Positions 23,874 through 33,159 of a stretch of DNA of 38,013 bases are shown here, piece by piece. The DNA is taken from assembly GCA_009377375.1 (NCBI GenBank), contig WHUE01000040.1, forward strand, positions 1 to 38,013. The letters are read 5' to 3'. The notes below the pieces were generated by a model. It was not told the origin of the DNA. It saw only the letters and a program-made list of their open reading frames with translations, and did not search any database. Each line of letters opens with the position of its first letter. The first letter of the stretch is position 1. Position numbers and translations under genes: made by a program. The stretch is from Alphaproteobacteria bacterium. Its GTDB lineage: Bacteria; Pseudomonadota; Alphaproteobacteria; MPNO01; UBA2964.

Positions 23874-25028
23874 GTGGCGCTGAAGGTGTCGAAACGCGGC
23901 GCCGTGCCGCCATTCATCGTCATGGACGTGCTGCGCGCCGCCAACCGGCGCCAGGCGGAGAGCGGCAACGTGCTCCATCTGGAGCTCGGCCAACCCTCCA
24001 CCGGCGCGCCCGCGGGGGTGCTGGCGGCAGCCCGGCGGGCGCTGGAAACGGACCCGATCGGCTACACCGAGGCCTTCGGCCTGTTCGCGCTGCGCGAACG
24101 CATTGCGGCCAGCTACGAAGCCGCACAGGGCATCGCTCCCGATCCTGAACGGGTGGTGATCACCACCGGCTCGTCGGGCGGCTTCGTGCTGGCCTTTCTC
24201 GCCGCGTTCGATCCTGGCGACCGGGTGGCGCTGGCCGATCCCGGATATCCCGGTTACCGGAATATCCTGCAGGCGCTGGGCATCGAGCCGGTAACCGTGC
24301 CGTGCGGGCCCGACACGAGGTTCCAGCCGACCCCGGAACTGCTGGAGGCGCTCGACGAACCGGTCGACGGGCTGATCGTCGCCAGCCCGTCGAACCCGGC
24401 GGGCACAATGCTGACCGAGGAGGCGCTGGGCGCGCTGGCGTCGTACTGCCGCGACCGCGGCATCCGGCTGATCTCCGACGAGATCTATCACGGCATCACC
24501 TATGCCGCGCCCGGAGCGAGTGCGCTGCGATTCACCGAGGACGCGGTGGTGATCAACAGCTTCTCGAAATATTACTCGATGACCGGCTGGCGCATCGGCT
24601 GGATGGTCGTCCCGCCGGACCTGCTGCGCAGCACCGAATGCCTGGCGCAGAACTTCTACATCTCGGCGCCGACGCTGTCGCAGCACGCCGCGGTCGCCGC
24701 GTTCGACTGCATCGCTGAGTTGGACGCGAACGTGGCGCGCTACGCACGCAACCGCGCGCTGCTGCTGGCGGGGCTGCCGAAATGCGGCATCGACCGCACC
24801 GCGCCTCCCGACGGCGCGTTCTACCTCTACGCCGATATCGCGCACCTGACCAACGACTCCGAGGCGTTCTGCCGCCGCATGATGGAGGAAACGGGGGTGA
24901 CGACCGCGCCAGGCGTGGATTTCGACCGGGGGCGGGGCCACACCTGGATGCGCCTCTCGTTCTCGGGCGCGACGGACACCATCGCCGAGGCGGTCTCCCG
25001 TCTGCAGGCCTGGCTGCCGAAGGCGTAA
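23874..25028 (+). CDS. class I/II PLP-dependent aminotransferase
   Basis: 384 residues of fold-type I. Features: LELGQPSTGAP near the N-terminus, GYTEAFGLFALRERIA, TTGSSGGFVLAFLA, DPGYPGYRN, ASPSNPAGT (substrate-binding Asn), ISDEIYHGITY (PLP Asp and Tyr), and the PLP Lys232 in NSFSKYYSMTGWRIGW; the C-terminal Arg is in WMRLSFSG. It belongs to the aspartate/aromatic-type group; the substrate is not assignable. GTG start at 23874, three bases after the GGT-like stop, so the two are co-translated. A strong hairpin follows. Confidence 0.93.
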   Translation: MALKVSKRGAVPPFIVMDVLRAANRRQAESGNVLHLELGQPSTGAPAGVLAAARRALETDPIGYTEAFGLFALRERIAASYEAAQGIAPDPERVVITTGSSGGFVLAFLAAFDPGDRVALADPGYPGYRNILQALGIEPVTVPCGPDTRFQPTPELLEALDEPVDGLIVASPSNPAGTMLTEEALGALASYCRDRGIRLISDEIYHGITYAAPGASALRFTEDAVVINSFSKYYSMTGWRIGWMVVPPDLLRSTECLAQNFYISAPTLSQHAAVAAFDCIAELDANVARYARNRALLLAGLPKCGIDRTAPPDGAFYLYADIAHLTNDSEAFCRRMMEETGVTTAPGVDFDRGRGHTWMRLSFSGATDTIAEAVSRLQAWLPKA

Positions 25029-25059
25029 GACCCCCTTCACCGAATCTGCAGGCATGAAC

Positions 25060-25093
25060 GGAAAAGGGCCGGCGTTTCCGCCGGTCCTTTTCC
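25060..25093. terminator. bidirectional terminator between aminotransferase and rne
   Basis: A 14-bp stem with one G-U pair (25060-25073 with 25080-25093) and a 6-base loop. Its outer arms are A-rich on one side and T-rich on the other, suitable for both converging genes. It sits 32 bases after the aminotransferase stop and 22 bases beyond the rne stop. Confidence 0.65.
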
Positions 25094-25114
25094 CTATGGG
25101 ATCGATCGGCCGCG

Positions 25115-27748
25115 TCAGTCGATCAGGCGCTGCCACCAGCCGCGCCGCGACGGCTGCGGGGACGGCTCGGCGATGGTTTCTGTGGCCACGCCGCCCTGCG
25201 GCACCTCGGGCGCCTTGGGCGCCTCGGGCCGGTCCTTGCCGTTGGGACCGCTGCCGGCCTCGGCATGAACAGGCTCGGGTTCGGGCTCCGGCTCGGAGGC
25301 CGGTTCCGGTTCTCTGGCGGGCTCGGCATCGGAGGGCTGGGCGAATTCCGCTTCAGCGTCCGCGTCGGCGGGCTCTGGCGCGGCTTCCCACGGCTCGGGC
25401 TCGAACGGCTCCGCCTCGGCGCCGGGTCCGTCGTCTCCGGGCGCCCGCGCGGCGGCGTCGTCCTTCGCGAACTCGGCGGCGTCGCCGTCGCCCGGCTGGC
25501 CGCGGCGGCGGCCGCCCCGGCGGCCCCGACGGCGGCGGCGGGGCCGTTTCTCGTCGCCCTCTTCGCCGGCTTCGCCTTCGGCGGCCACGGTCCTGCCGCT
25601 GTCTTCGGCGGGTTCGGCGTCATCCTCCGCCTCGTCGCTCGCGGGCGCTGCCTCCCGGACGTCGTCGGCGGCCTCGGTCCCGTCGCGGCGGCGGCCCCTG
25701 CGGCGGCCCCGGCGGCGGCGCGGGGCGGATTCCTTCTTTTCCTGCTTCTCCTGCTCGTCCTCTTCCTCGATGCCGGGGGCGACCTCGGCCTCTTGAATCT
25801 CCGCAACGACCTCGTCGCCCGGCTGGGCAACGCGGGCCTTCAGCCGCTCCAGCCGCATGTCGGGCGGGATCAGGCTGTCGTCGCCGGTCACGTTCACGCG
25901 GAAGCCGTAGCGCCGCTCGATCTCGGCCAGCGACGCGCGTTTCTGGTTGAGGATGTAAAGCGCGATCTCGGTCGGCACGGCGACCGCGATCTCGCTGCTC
26001 CGCTTGCGGATGCCTTCTTCCTCGACGTTGCGCAGCACATGAACCGCGGTGGATTCGGTGGACCGCACATGGCCGGCGCCTTCGCAGAGCGGGCACACGC
26101 GGGTCGACGTCTCCATCAGGCTGGGGCGCAGGCGCTGGCGCGACATCTCGAACAGGCCGAACGGGCTGATGCGGCCGAGCTGTATGCGGGCGCGGTCGGT
26201 CTTCACCGCCTCCTTGAAGCGCTTTTCGACCGCGCGCTGGTTGCGGCCTTCCTCCATGTCGATGAAGTCGATCACGATCAGCCCGGCCAGGTCGCGCAGG
26301 CGCAGCTGGCGGGCGATCTCGCTCGCCGCTTCGAGGTTGGTCTTGTAGGCGGTTTCCTCGATATTGCGCTCGCGCGTGGACTTGCCGGAATTGACGTCGA
26401 TGGCGACCAGCGCCTCGGTCGGGTTGAGAACGATGTAGCCGCCGGACTTGAGCTGCACCACCGGGTTGTGCATGGCCTCGAGCTGGGTCTCCACCTGGAA
26501 TCGGTGGAGCAGCGGGATGGTGGGATCGCGGTACTGCTGCACGCGCTTGGCGTGGCTCGGCATCATCAGCCGCATCAGCTTCTTGGCGGCCTGGTAGGCG
26601 TCGGCGCCCTCCACCATGACCTCGTCGATGTCCCGGCTGTACAGGTCGCGGATCGCGCGCTTGATCAGATTGCCTTCTTCGTAGACCAGCGCCGGTGCGG
26701 CCGAAGTGAGCGTGGTCTCGCGCACTTCCTCCCACACCCGCATCAGGTAGTCGAAATCGCGCTTGATCTCGGCCTTGTTGCGCTCCATCCCGGCGGTGCG
26801 CATGATCACGCCCATCCCGTCCGGCACTTCGAGGCTGTTGAGCAGCTCCTTCAGACGGCGCCGGTCGGTGGAGCTGGTGATCTTGCGCGACACCCCGCCG
26901 CCGCGCGCGGCGTTCGGCATCAGCACGCAGTAGCGTCCGGCGAGCGACAGGTACGTGGTCAGCGCGGCGCCCTTATTGCCGCGCTCCTCCTTGACGACCT
27001 GGACCAGCAGAATCTGGCGGCGCTTGATGACCTCCTGGATCTTGTAGCGGCGCATCTGGCGGCGCTTGTTGGGGGTGCGCCCGCCGCTTCCTTTGGCGTT
27101 GCGCTTGCCCCGGCGGCCCTCACCGCCGTCCTCGCCGTCAGCGGCCTCTTCATCGCCCTGTGCGTCTTCCTCGTCGCCGTGCCGGTCTTCGACTTCGACT
27201 TCGTCGTCCTCGTCCGCCGCCGCGGCATCCGCGGAGACCGATGGCTCGGGTGCGGCATCGGCGGCGATGGCCTCGCCGGCGGCGCCGTCCTCGCCGCGGC
27301 CGGCCGCGCCGTCCTCGTGCTCGTCTTCAGGATGGTCGGGCTGTTCGTCATCGTGACGGTCGTCGTCGTGATGATCGTCGTGATGGTCGAGGTCGTCCGG
27401 GTGCTCGATTCCGCCGTCGATATCGTCGACATGGGCCTGGGCGGCCTGCGCCATGTTCTCCAGCTCGGCCTCGTCGGCGAACAGGGCCTCGCGGTCCTCC
27501 ACCGGAATCTGGAAATAGTCCGGATGGATTTCGCTGAATGCCAGGAATCCGTGCCGGTTGCCGCCGTAATCGACGAACGCGGCCTGGAGCGACGGCTCCA
27601 CCCGGGTAATCTTGGCGAGGTAGATGTTGCCCTTGAGCTGGGTCTTGGTCGAGGTCTCTATGTCGTATTCGTCGAGACGGTTGCCATCGGTGATGACCAC
27701 CCGGATTTCCTCCGGATGGTTGCCGTCGATCAGCATTCTTTTTGTCAT
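25115..27748 (-). CDS. rne: ribonuclease E
   Basis: 877 residues. Endoribonuclease E cuts AU-rich single-stranded RNA in rRNA/tRNA maturation and mRNA decay, and scaffolds the degradosome. In order: N-terminal MLIDGNHPEEIRVV; S1 domain interrupted by an insertion of about 150 residues (about 85-235), with a His/Asp tract (116-145) and acidic and basic runs; the 5'-sensor region; DNase-I-like catalytic core with DVNSGKSTRERNIEETAYKTN and LIVIDFIDM (two metal-binding Asp); the zinc link CPLCEGAGHV; a small domain; then a disordered C-terminal half with acidic and Arg-rich stretches. It ends GWWQRLID, the conserved alphaproteobacterial tail. ATG at 27748 chosen from the family start; the frame stays open to 27793. 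Confidence 0.95.
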   Translation of the reverse strand: MTKRMLIDGNHPEEIRVVITDGNRLDEYDIETSTKTQLKGNIYLAKITRVEPSLQAAFVDYGGNRHGFLAFSEIHPDYFQIPVEDREALFADEAELENMAQAAQAHVDDIDGGIEHPDDLDHHDDHHDDDRHDDEQPDHPEDEHEDGAAGRGEDGAAGEAIAADAAPEPSVSADAAAADEDDEVEVEDRHGDEEDAQGDEEAADGEDGGEGRRGKRNAKGSGGRTPNKRRQMRRYKIQEVIKRRQILLVQVVKEERGNKGAALTTYLSLAGRYCVLMPNAARGGGVSRKITSSTDRRRLKELLNSLEVPDGMGVIMRTAGMERNKAEIKRDFDYLMRVWEEVRETTLTSAAPALVYEEGNLIKRAIRDLYSRDIDEVMVEGADAYQAAKKLMRLMMPSHAKRVQQYRDPTIPLLHRFQVETQLEAMHNPVVQLKSGGYIVLNPTEALVAIDVNSGKSTRERNIEETAYKTNLEAASEIARQLRLRDLAGLIVIDFIDMEEGRNQRAVEKRFKEAVKTDRARIQLGRISPFGLFEMSRQRLRPSLMETSTRVCPLCEGAGHVRSTESTAVHVLRNVEEEGIRKRSSEIAVAVPTEIALYILNQKRASLAEIERRYGFRVNVTGDDSLIPPDMRLERLKARVAQPGDEVVAEIQEAEVAPGIEEEDEQEKQEKKESAPRRRRGRRRGRRRDGTEAADDVREAAPASDEAEDDAEPAEDSGRTVAAEGEAGEEGDEKRPRRRRRGRRGGRRRGQPGDGDAAEFAKDDAAARAPGDDGPGAEAEPFEPEPWEAAPEPADADAEAEFAQPSDAEPAREPEPASEPEPEPEPVHAEAGSGPNGKDRPEAPKAPEVPQGGVATETIAEPSPQPSRRGWWQRLID

Positions 27749-28209
27749 TTGAAAACAGGCTCCGAGACAGCGGCCCGAAACCCGTGCGAACAACGGGGTG
27801 GCACGCCGCCTGGTTGTAAGGACCGCTGGCGCTTCCGTTATCCCGCCGGTTCGTTCGCGCTATGCGCGGAAGGGCCGGGGGAAGTCAACGGCGCAGCCTG
27901 AGCCGGCCCCGAGGTTTCTCCAAAATTCCACAGCGCCCTGGACGCAACGGGCCGGCTCGGGGCGCAACGTGCACCGCTTGTGGCCGGTCGCCGCGTCCCC
28001 TCGCCGCTGTCGCGGTCCGGACGGGATGCGGTCGTTCGCATCGCAAACATAAACCTGCACGAGAGCGGGAACAACTTGATATTAATCGTTTGACGCGATT
28101 TCTGGTAAGAGGACACCCTGTGCCCGCGCGGCGGCCCCGCGCGGAAAACCGTTGAAGTGGCGGCGGAAATACCGCTATATCTAGCAAAGCGCTAGGAAAG
28201 GTCCGCAAT
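27749..28209. other. divergent intergenic region rne / amidase
   Basis: 461 bases without a convincing gene. The left half is GC-rich with short inverted repeats and would form a long 5' leader for rne, a place where RNase E autoregulation acts in enterobacteria. The patch 28070-28120 is AT-rich and contains, on the minus strand, TTACCA - 17 bases - TTAATA as a possible rne promoter. The right part carries the amidase promoter described separately. Confidence 0.45.
28152..28181 (+). promoter_or_regulatory. possible promoter of the amidase-PBP1A unit
   Basis: TTGAAG (28152-28157) and TATATC (28176-28181), 18 bases apart, with the -10-like box 28 bases before the amidase ATG and a GGAAAGG ribosome binding site between. 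Assigned by consensus and position only. Confidence 0.4.
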
Positions 28210-29421
28210 ATGTGCCTTTGGGCTCGACAGTATCTGTTGAGCGGGCTTGGCGCGCTGGCGGCGGTGCTGCTGGCGACGGCGAGCGTGTATCCGGCCGATG
28301 CTGCGCCGGCGGTGACGGGTGCGCGAATCGGCGATTATCCGGCGAAGACCCGGTTCGTGATCGATCTCGACGCCCCGGTCGACTACACCGTTTTCGTCCT
28401 TGCCGATCCCTATCGGGTGGTCATCGACCTGCCCGAGATCGACTGGCGGATCGATGCCGGCGCGCAGCCCTCGGGCAAGACGATTTCCGGCTACCGCTTC
28501 GGCCTGTTCAAGCCCGGCAACGCGCGCATGGTGCTGGACGTCACCGGACCGGTGGCGATCGCGAAGAGCTTTCTGCTGCCGCCCACCGGTGGGCGTGGCC
28601 ACCGGCTGGTACTCGATCTGAAGCCGGTCGACCGGGAGACGTTCATGGCGGCGCTGCGCCGCGCCGAACCGGCGCCGTCGTCGGCGCCGCCCCCGGTGGC
28701 GGTGCCGGAGCCGCGCGACGACGACCTGCGCAAGCTGATCGCCATCGACCCCGGCCACGGCGGCGTCGATCCCGGCGCGCTCGGCGTCTCGGGTGCGCGC
28801 GAAAAGGAGATCACGCTGGCCGTGGCGCGCGAACTTGCCCGCCAGCTCCAGGCCACGGGGCGTTACCGAACGGTGCTGACGCGCAACCGCGACGTGTTCG
28901 TGCAGCTGCGCGAGCGCATCAACATCGCCCAGCGCGCCGGCGCGCAGCTCTTCATCTCGCTGCACGCCGATTCGATCGCCAACCGGCGGGTGCGCGGCGG
29001 CTCGGTCTACACCCTTTCGGAGCGCGCCTCGGACAAGGAGGCGGCGGCGCTGGCCGCCAAGGAGAACCGGGCCGATCTGATCGCCGGCATAGACCTGACC
29101 GACCAGAGCCAGACCGTCGCGCGCATCCTGATCGACCTGCGCCAGCGGCTGACGATGAACGAAAGCGCCGTGTTCGCGAAGGGGCTGGTCGGAGAGATGG
29201 GCAAGAACGTCATGATGCTGCGGAACACGCACCGCTTCGCCGGATTCGCCGTGCTCAAGGCCCCGGCGATTCCGTCGGTGCTGGTGGAGATGGGCTACCT
29301 GTCGAACTCCAGCGACGAGCGGCTGCTGCGCCAGCCTCGCCACCAGACGAAGATCGCAGGCTCGGTCGTGCAGGCGGTGGACCGGTTCTTCGCGCGCCAG
29401 CAGGCGTTCAGCCAGCCATAA
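28210..29421 (+). CDS. N-acetylmuramoyl-L-alanine amidase (AMIN + amidase_3), AmiC-type
   Basis: 403 residues: signal peptide to about residue 31 (ending ADAAPA), AMIN domain (about 35-140) that targets peptidoglycan, a Pro-rich linker (about 150-175), and an amidase_3 zinc domain with IDPGHGGVDPGA (His), GAREKEITL (Glu), SLHAD (His) and the catalytic Glu in VEMGYLSN. It removes stem peptides from glycan strands during daughter-cell separation in the periplasm. The helix between LHAD and VEMGYL is long, as in enzymes activated by LytM factors. PBP1A follows after 84 bases. Confidence 0.93.
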   Translation: MCLWARQYLLSGLGALAAVLLATASVYPADAAPAVTGARIGDYPAKTRFVIDLDAPVDYTVFVLADPYRVVIDLPEIDWRIDAGAQPSGKTISGYRFGLFKPGNARMVLDVTGPVAIAKSFLLPPTGGRGHRLVLDLKPVDRETFMAALRRAEPAPSSAPPPVAVPEPRDDDLRKLIAIDPGHGGVDPGALGVSGAREKEITLAVARELARQLQATGRYRTVLTRNRDVFVQLRERINIAQRAGAQLFISLHADSIANRRVRGGSVYTLSERASDKEAAALAAKENRADLIAGIDLTDQSQTVARILIDLRQRLTMNESAVFAKGLVGEMGKNVMMLRNTHRFAGFAVLKAPAIPSVLVEMGYLSNSSDERLLRQPRHQTKIAGSVVQAVDRFFARQQAFSQP

Positions 29422-29505
29422 CTTGGCCATCTTTTGCGCGTTTTCTGTATGTGGGCAGTGGTATAGGGGTAATCGGCGCCGCCTCCGCGGCGCCCGGGGT
29501 TGCAG

Positions 29506-31947
29506 ATGATCAGGTGGTTGATAGCGATCGTGCTCAGCCTGCTTGTGCTGGTCCTGGCCGGCGCAGGGGCTGTGCTTGCCATGCTCTGGCACTACGGCAG
29601 CACCCTGCCGGATTACCAGCAGCTTGCCGATTACGAGCCGCCGACGGTCACCCGGGTCCATGCCGGCGACGGCCGGCTTCTGGCCGAGTTCGCCCGCGAG
29701 AAACGCGTCTTCGTCCCCGTCGCCGCCATGCCCAAGCGCATCATCAAGGCGTTCCTGTCGGCGGAGGACAAGAATTTCTACTCGCATCCCGGCATCGATT
29801 TCCTGGGCGTCGCCCGGGCAATCGTCACCAATCTGAGCCGCATGGGAACCGACCAGCGGCCCGTCGGCGCCTCGACCATCACCCAGCAGGTGGCGAAGAA
29901 TTTCCTGCTCACCAACGAGGTTTCGATCGAGCGCAAGATCAAGGAGGCCATTCTCGCCTTCCGTATCGAACGCGCGCTGAGCAAGGAGCGCATCCTCGAA
30001 CTGTACCTGAACGAGATCTATCTCGGCTACGGCTCGTACGGCGTCGCGGCCGCCGCGCTCAACTATTTCAACAAGGCGCTCGACGACCTGACCGTGGCCG
30101 AGGCCGCCTTCTTGGCCGGGCTGCCCAAGGCGCCCGCCAACTACAATCCGGTGCGCCGCCCCGCCGCTGCCCGCGCCCGCCGCGACTACGTGATCGGGCG
30201 CATGACCGAGGACGGGTATCTGACCGCGCCCCAGGCCGAGGCGGCGCGCGCCGCGCCGCTCGAGGTGCGCCGGCGCGACGACACGGAGTTCGTGGACGCC
30301 AGATTCTTTTCCGAGGAGGTGCGGCGCGAGCTGATCCGCCGCTACGGCGAGGAAAAGCTATACGGTGGCGGGCTCAGCGTCCGCACCACCCTCGATCCCG
30401 CCCTGCAGGCGCTGGCCGACGAGACGCTGCGCGCGGGGCTCCTCGATTACGACCGCCGCCACGGCTGGCGCGGCCCGGTGGCCCGCATCGAGGCGCTCGA
30501 CCGGTGGGAGACCGCGCTTGCCGATCTCGCACGGCCCGACGGCCTGGACGAGGCAAGGCCGGGCTGGCGCATGGCGGTGGTGCTGGAGATCGCCGACACC
30601 CATGCGGGCATCGGGACCGAGGCGGGCCGGATGGGCTATATTCCGCTCGCCGGAATGAAATGGGCGCGCAAATGGCGCGAGAGCCAGCGCCGCGGGCCTT
30701 CCGTGACCAGGGCGTCGGACGTCCTCAGGCCCGGCGACGTCGTCCTGGTATCGCCGGCCGGCGCGGACAAGGACGGCAAGCCCGCCCCCGAAGGCGCCTT
30801 CGCGCTGGAGCAGATCCCGGAAATCCAGGGGGCGCTGGTGGCGATGGACCCCCATACCGGGCGCGTCCTTGCCATGACCGGCGGCTTTTCCTATGGCCGG
30901 AGCGAGTTCAACCGCGCGACCCAGGCGCGCCGCCAGCCGGGCTCGGCGTTCAAGCCGTTCGTCTACCTGGCGGCGCTGGACGCCGGGTTCACCCCGTCGA
31001 GCCTGGTGCTGGACGCGCCCTTCGTGATCGACCAGGGCCCGGGGCTGGGGCGCTGGAAGCCCTCGAACTATTCCAACAAGTTCTACGGGCCGAGCCCGAT
31101 GCGGATCGGCATCGAGAACTCGCGCAACCTGATGACGGTGCGGCTGGCGCAGAACATCGGGATCGACGCGGTGGCGCGCTATGCGGAGCGGTTCGGCGTG
31201 GTCGAGAAGCTGCCGCACATGCTGTCGATGGCGCTGGGCGCGGCGGAGACGACGCTGCTCGACCTCACCACCGCCTATGCGATGCTGGTCAACGGCGGCA
31301 AGCGCGTGACTCCGACGCTGATCGACCGGGTGCAGGACCGCCACGGCCGCACCGAGTTCCGGCACGAGACGCGGCCCTGCGACGGGTGCCGCGGCGTCGA
31401 ATGGCAGGGCCAGCCGCCCCCGGCGGTGCCGGACAACCGGGAGCAGGTCGCCGATCCGCGCAGCGCCTATCAGATCGTCTCGATGCTGCAGGGGGTGGTG
31501 GAGCGCGGGACCGGACGGCGTATCAGCGCAATCGGCAAGCCGCTCGCCGGCAAGACGGGCACCACCAACGACAGCCTGGACGCCTGGTTCATCGGGTTCT
31601 CTCCCGATCTGGTCGTCGGCGTGTTCGCGGGCTTCGACGGCCCGCGCAGCCTCGGGCGGGACGAGACCGGCTCCTCGGTGGCGGTGCCGATCTTCCGGGA
31701 CTTCATGCAGGCCGCGCTGAAGGAGCGGCCGTCGATTCCGTTCCGCATCCCGCCGGGGCTGCGCATGGTGCGTGTCAACGCCGATACCGGGCTGCCCGCC
31801 AGGCCGGGCGACCGTCATGTGATCCGCGAGGCCTTCCGCCCCGGCACCGAACCCACCGCCGACCGCGCGGTGCTCGACGGCAGCGCCATCGGCGTCTTCG
31901 ACGCCGATCCAGACGTTCCAAACCGTGGCCGGCATGGTCTATATTAG
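29506..31947 (+). CDS. mrcA: penicillin-binding protein 1A, bifunctional
   Basis: 813 residues: N-terminal membrane anchor (MIRWLIAIVLSLLVLVLAGAG), GT51 transglycosylase with EDKNFYSHPGID, GASTITQQVAKN, RKIKEAILAFRIE and ILELYLNEIYLG, an OB-like insert typical of PBP1A (about 360-450), and a transpeptidase domain with SAFK (Ser480, Lys483), SRN and KTGTT. It polymerises lipid II and crosslinks peptidoglycan in the periplasm. ATG 29506 preferred over the TTG at 29500. A small perfect hairpin (31948-31962) lies between it and prfB but lacks a T run. Confidence 0.96.
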   Translation: MIRWLIAIVLSLLVLVLAGAGAVLAMLWHYGSTLPDYQQLADYEPPTVTRVHAGDGRLLAEFAREKRVFVPVAAMPKRIIKAFLSAEDKNFYSHPGIDFLGVARAIVTNLSRMGTDQRPVGASTITQQVAKNFLLTNEVSIERKIKEAILAFRIERALSKERILELYLNEIYLGYGSYGVAAAALNYFNKALDDLTVAEAAFLAGLPKAPANYNPVRRPAAARARRDYVIGRMTEDGYLTAPQAEAARAAPLEVRRRDDTEFVDARFFSEEVRRELIRRYGEEKLYGGGLSVRTTLDPALQALADETLRAGLLDYDRRHGWRGPVARIEALDRWETALADLARPDGLDEARPGWRMAVVLEIADTHAGIGTEAGRMGYIPLAGMKWARKWRESQRRGPSVTRASDVLRPGDVVLVSPAGADKDGKPAPEGAFALEQIPEIQGALVAMDPHTGRVLAMTGGFSYGRSEFNRATQARRQPGSAFKPFVYLAALDAGFTPSSLVLDAPFVIDQGPGLGRWKPSNYSNKFYGPSPMRIGIENSRNLMTVRLAQNIGIDAVARYAERFGVVEKLPHMLSMALGAAETTLLDLTTAYAMLVNGGKRVTPTLIDRVQDRHGRTEFRHETRPCDGCRGVEWQGQPPPAVPDNREQVADPRSAYQIVSMLQGVVERGTGRRISAIGKPLAGKTGTTNDSLDAWFIGFSPDLVVGVFAGFDGPRSLGRDETGSSVAVPIFRDFMQAALKERPSIPFRIPPGLRMVRVNADTGLPARPGDRHVIREAFRPGTEPTADRAVLDGSAIGVFDADPDVPNRGRHGLY

Positions 31948-32003
31948 GGGCCGGTACGGCCCAAGCGGCAATCCGACAGAGCGGAAAAGGAGCAGGACGC
32001 CCC

Positions 32004-33126
32004 ATGCGCGCCGAGACGCAGGCAACGGTCGATCAAATCAGGCAGTCGATGGCGCTGCTGAGGAGGCATCTTTGACTGGGACAACGCGTTAAGACGACTC
32101 GACGAGCTCAACGCCGAGTCCGAGAATCCGGAGCTCTGGTCCAAGCCGGACCTCGCGCAGAAGGTGATGCGCGAGCGCACCCATCTGCAGGACGCGATCA
32201 AGGACATCCAGGCGCTGGAAGCGCGGCTCGACGACGCGCTGACCCTGCTGGAGCTCGGCGAGGCCGAAGACGACGAGGGCAGTGTCGGCGAGGCCGAGGG
32301 CCAGCTAGAGGCGCTCCGGGAGGTCGTGGCCAAGCGCGAGATCGAAAGCCTGCTGTCCGGCGAGGCCGACGCCAACGACTGCTTTCTGGAGGTCCATCCG
32401 GGGGCAGGCGGCACCGAATCGCAGGACTGGACCAGCATGCTGCTGCGCATGTATGTGCGCTGGGCGGAGGCGCACGATTACAAGGTCGAGTTCGTCGAGG
32501 AAACCGCAGGCGAGGAGGCCGGGCTGAAATCGGCCACCGTGAAGGTGATCGGCCGCAACGCCTATGGCTGGCTGAAGACCGAGAGCGGGGTCCACCGGCT
32601 GGTGCGCATCTCGCCCTACGACGCCAGCGCGCGCCGCCACACCAGCTTTGCCAGCGTCTGGGTCTACCCGGTGATCGACGACGCCATCGAGATCGAAATC
32701 AACGACGGCGATCTGCGCGTCGACACCTACCGCGCCTCCGGCGCCGGCGGCCAGCACGTGAACCGGACCGACAGCGCCATCCGCATCACGCATCTGCCGA
32801 CCGGTATCGTGGTGCAGTGCCAGAGCGACCGTTCGCAGCACCGCAACCGCGCCGCGGCGATGGACATGCTGCGCGCCCGCCTCTACGAGCAGGAGCTGCA
32901 GAAGCGCGAGGCGGCGGCGCAGGCCGAGCACGACGCCAAGTCCGAAATCGGCTGGGGGCGCCAGATACGCAGCTACGTCCTGCAGCCGTACCAGATGGTG
33001 AAGGATCTCCGCACCGACACGGAAACCAGCAACACCCAGGCCGTGCTCGACGGCGACCTGGACCGCTTCATGGAAGCCTCGCTCGCCGCGCGGGTGGGCG
33101 GCGGGGTCGCGGCGCAGGCGGAGTAG
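32004..33126 (+). CDS. prfB: peptide chain release factor 2, programmed +1 frameshift
   Basis: Read as join 32004-32072, 32074-33126, giving 373 residues. RF2 recognises UGA and UAA. The first 23 codons end at CTT followed by in-frame TGA; a +1 shift continues as [13 protein letters not shown], the normal RF2 sequence. Motifs: [33 protein letters not shown] (stop-codon reading motif, SPY instead of the E. coli SPF), and the peptidyl-release GGQ in [13 protein letters not shown]. The ATG at 32004 has AAGGAG upstream. Just downstream of mrcA and convergent with the response-regulator gene. Confidence 0.96.
32061..32076 (+). promoter_or_regulatory. RF2 autoregulatory +1 frameshift site
   Basis: An internal Shine-Dalgarno AGGAGG (32061-32066), three bases, then CTT TGA C (32070-32076). 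When RF2 is scarce, the ribosome slips from CTT to TTT and reads GAC. The elements and spacing match the well-studied enterobacterial prfB site. Confidence 0.95.
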
Positions 33127-33159
33127 CCGGCGCGACGAAGGTCGGGCCGTTCCGGCGGT

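Noticed and set aside
31948..31962. A perfect GGGCCG/CGGCCC hairpin after the PBP1A stop
   Set aside because: There is no T run and it lies close to the prfB ribosome binding site; not called as a terminator.
28212..32075. A 1287-codon frame running through the amidase and PBP1A genes on the same strand
   Set aside because: It is out of phase with two clearly recognisable genes; only its last 23 codons are real, as the pre-frameshift part of prfB.
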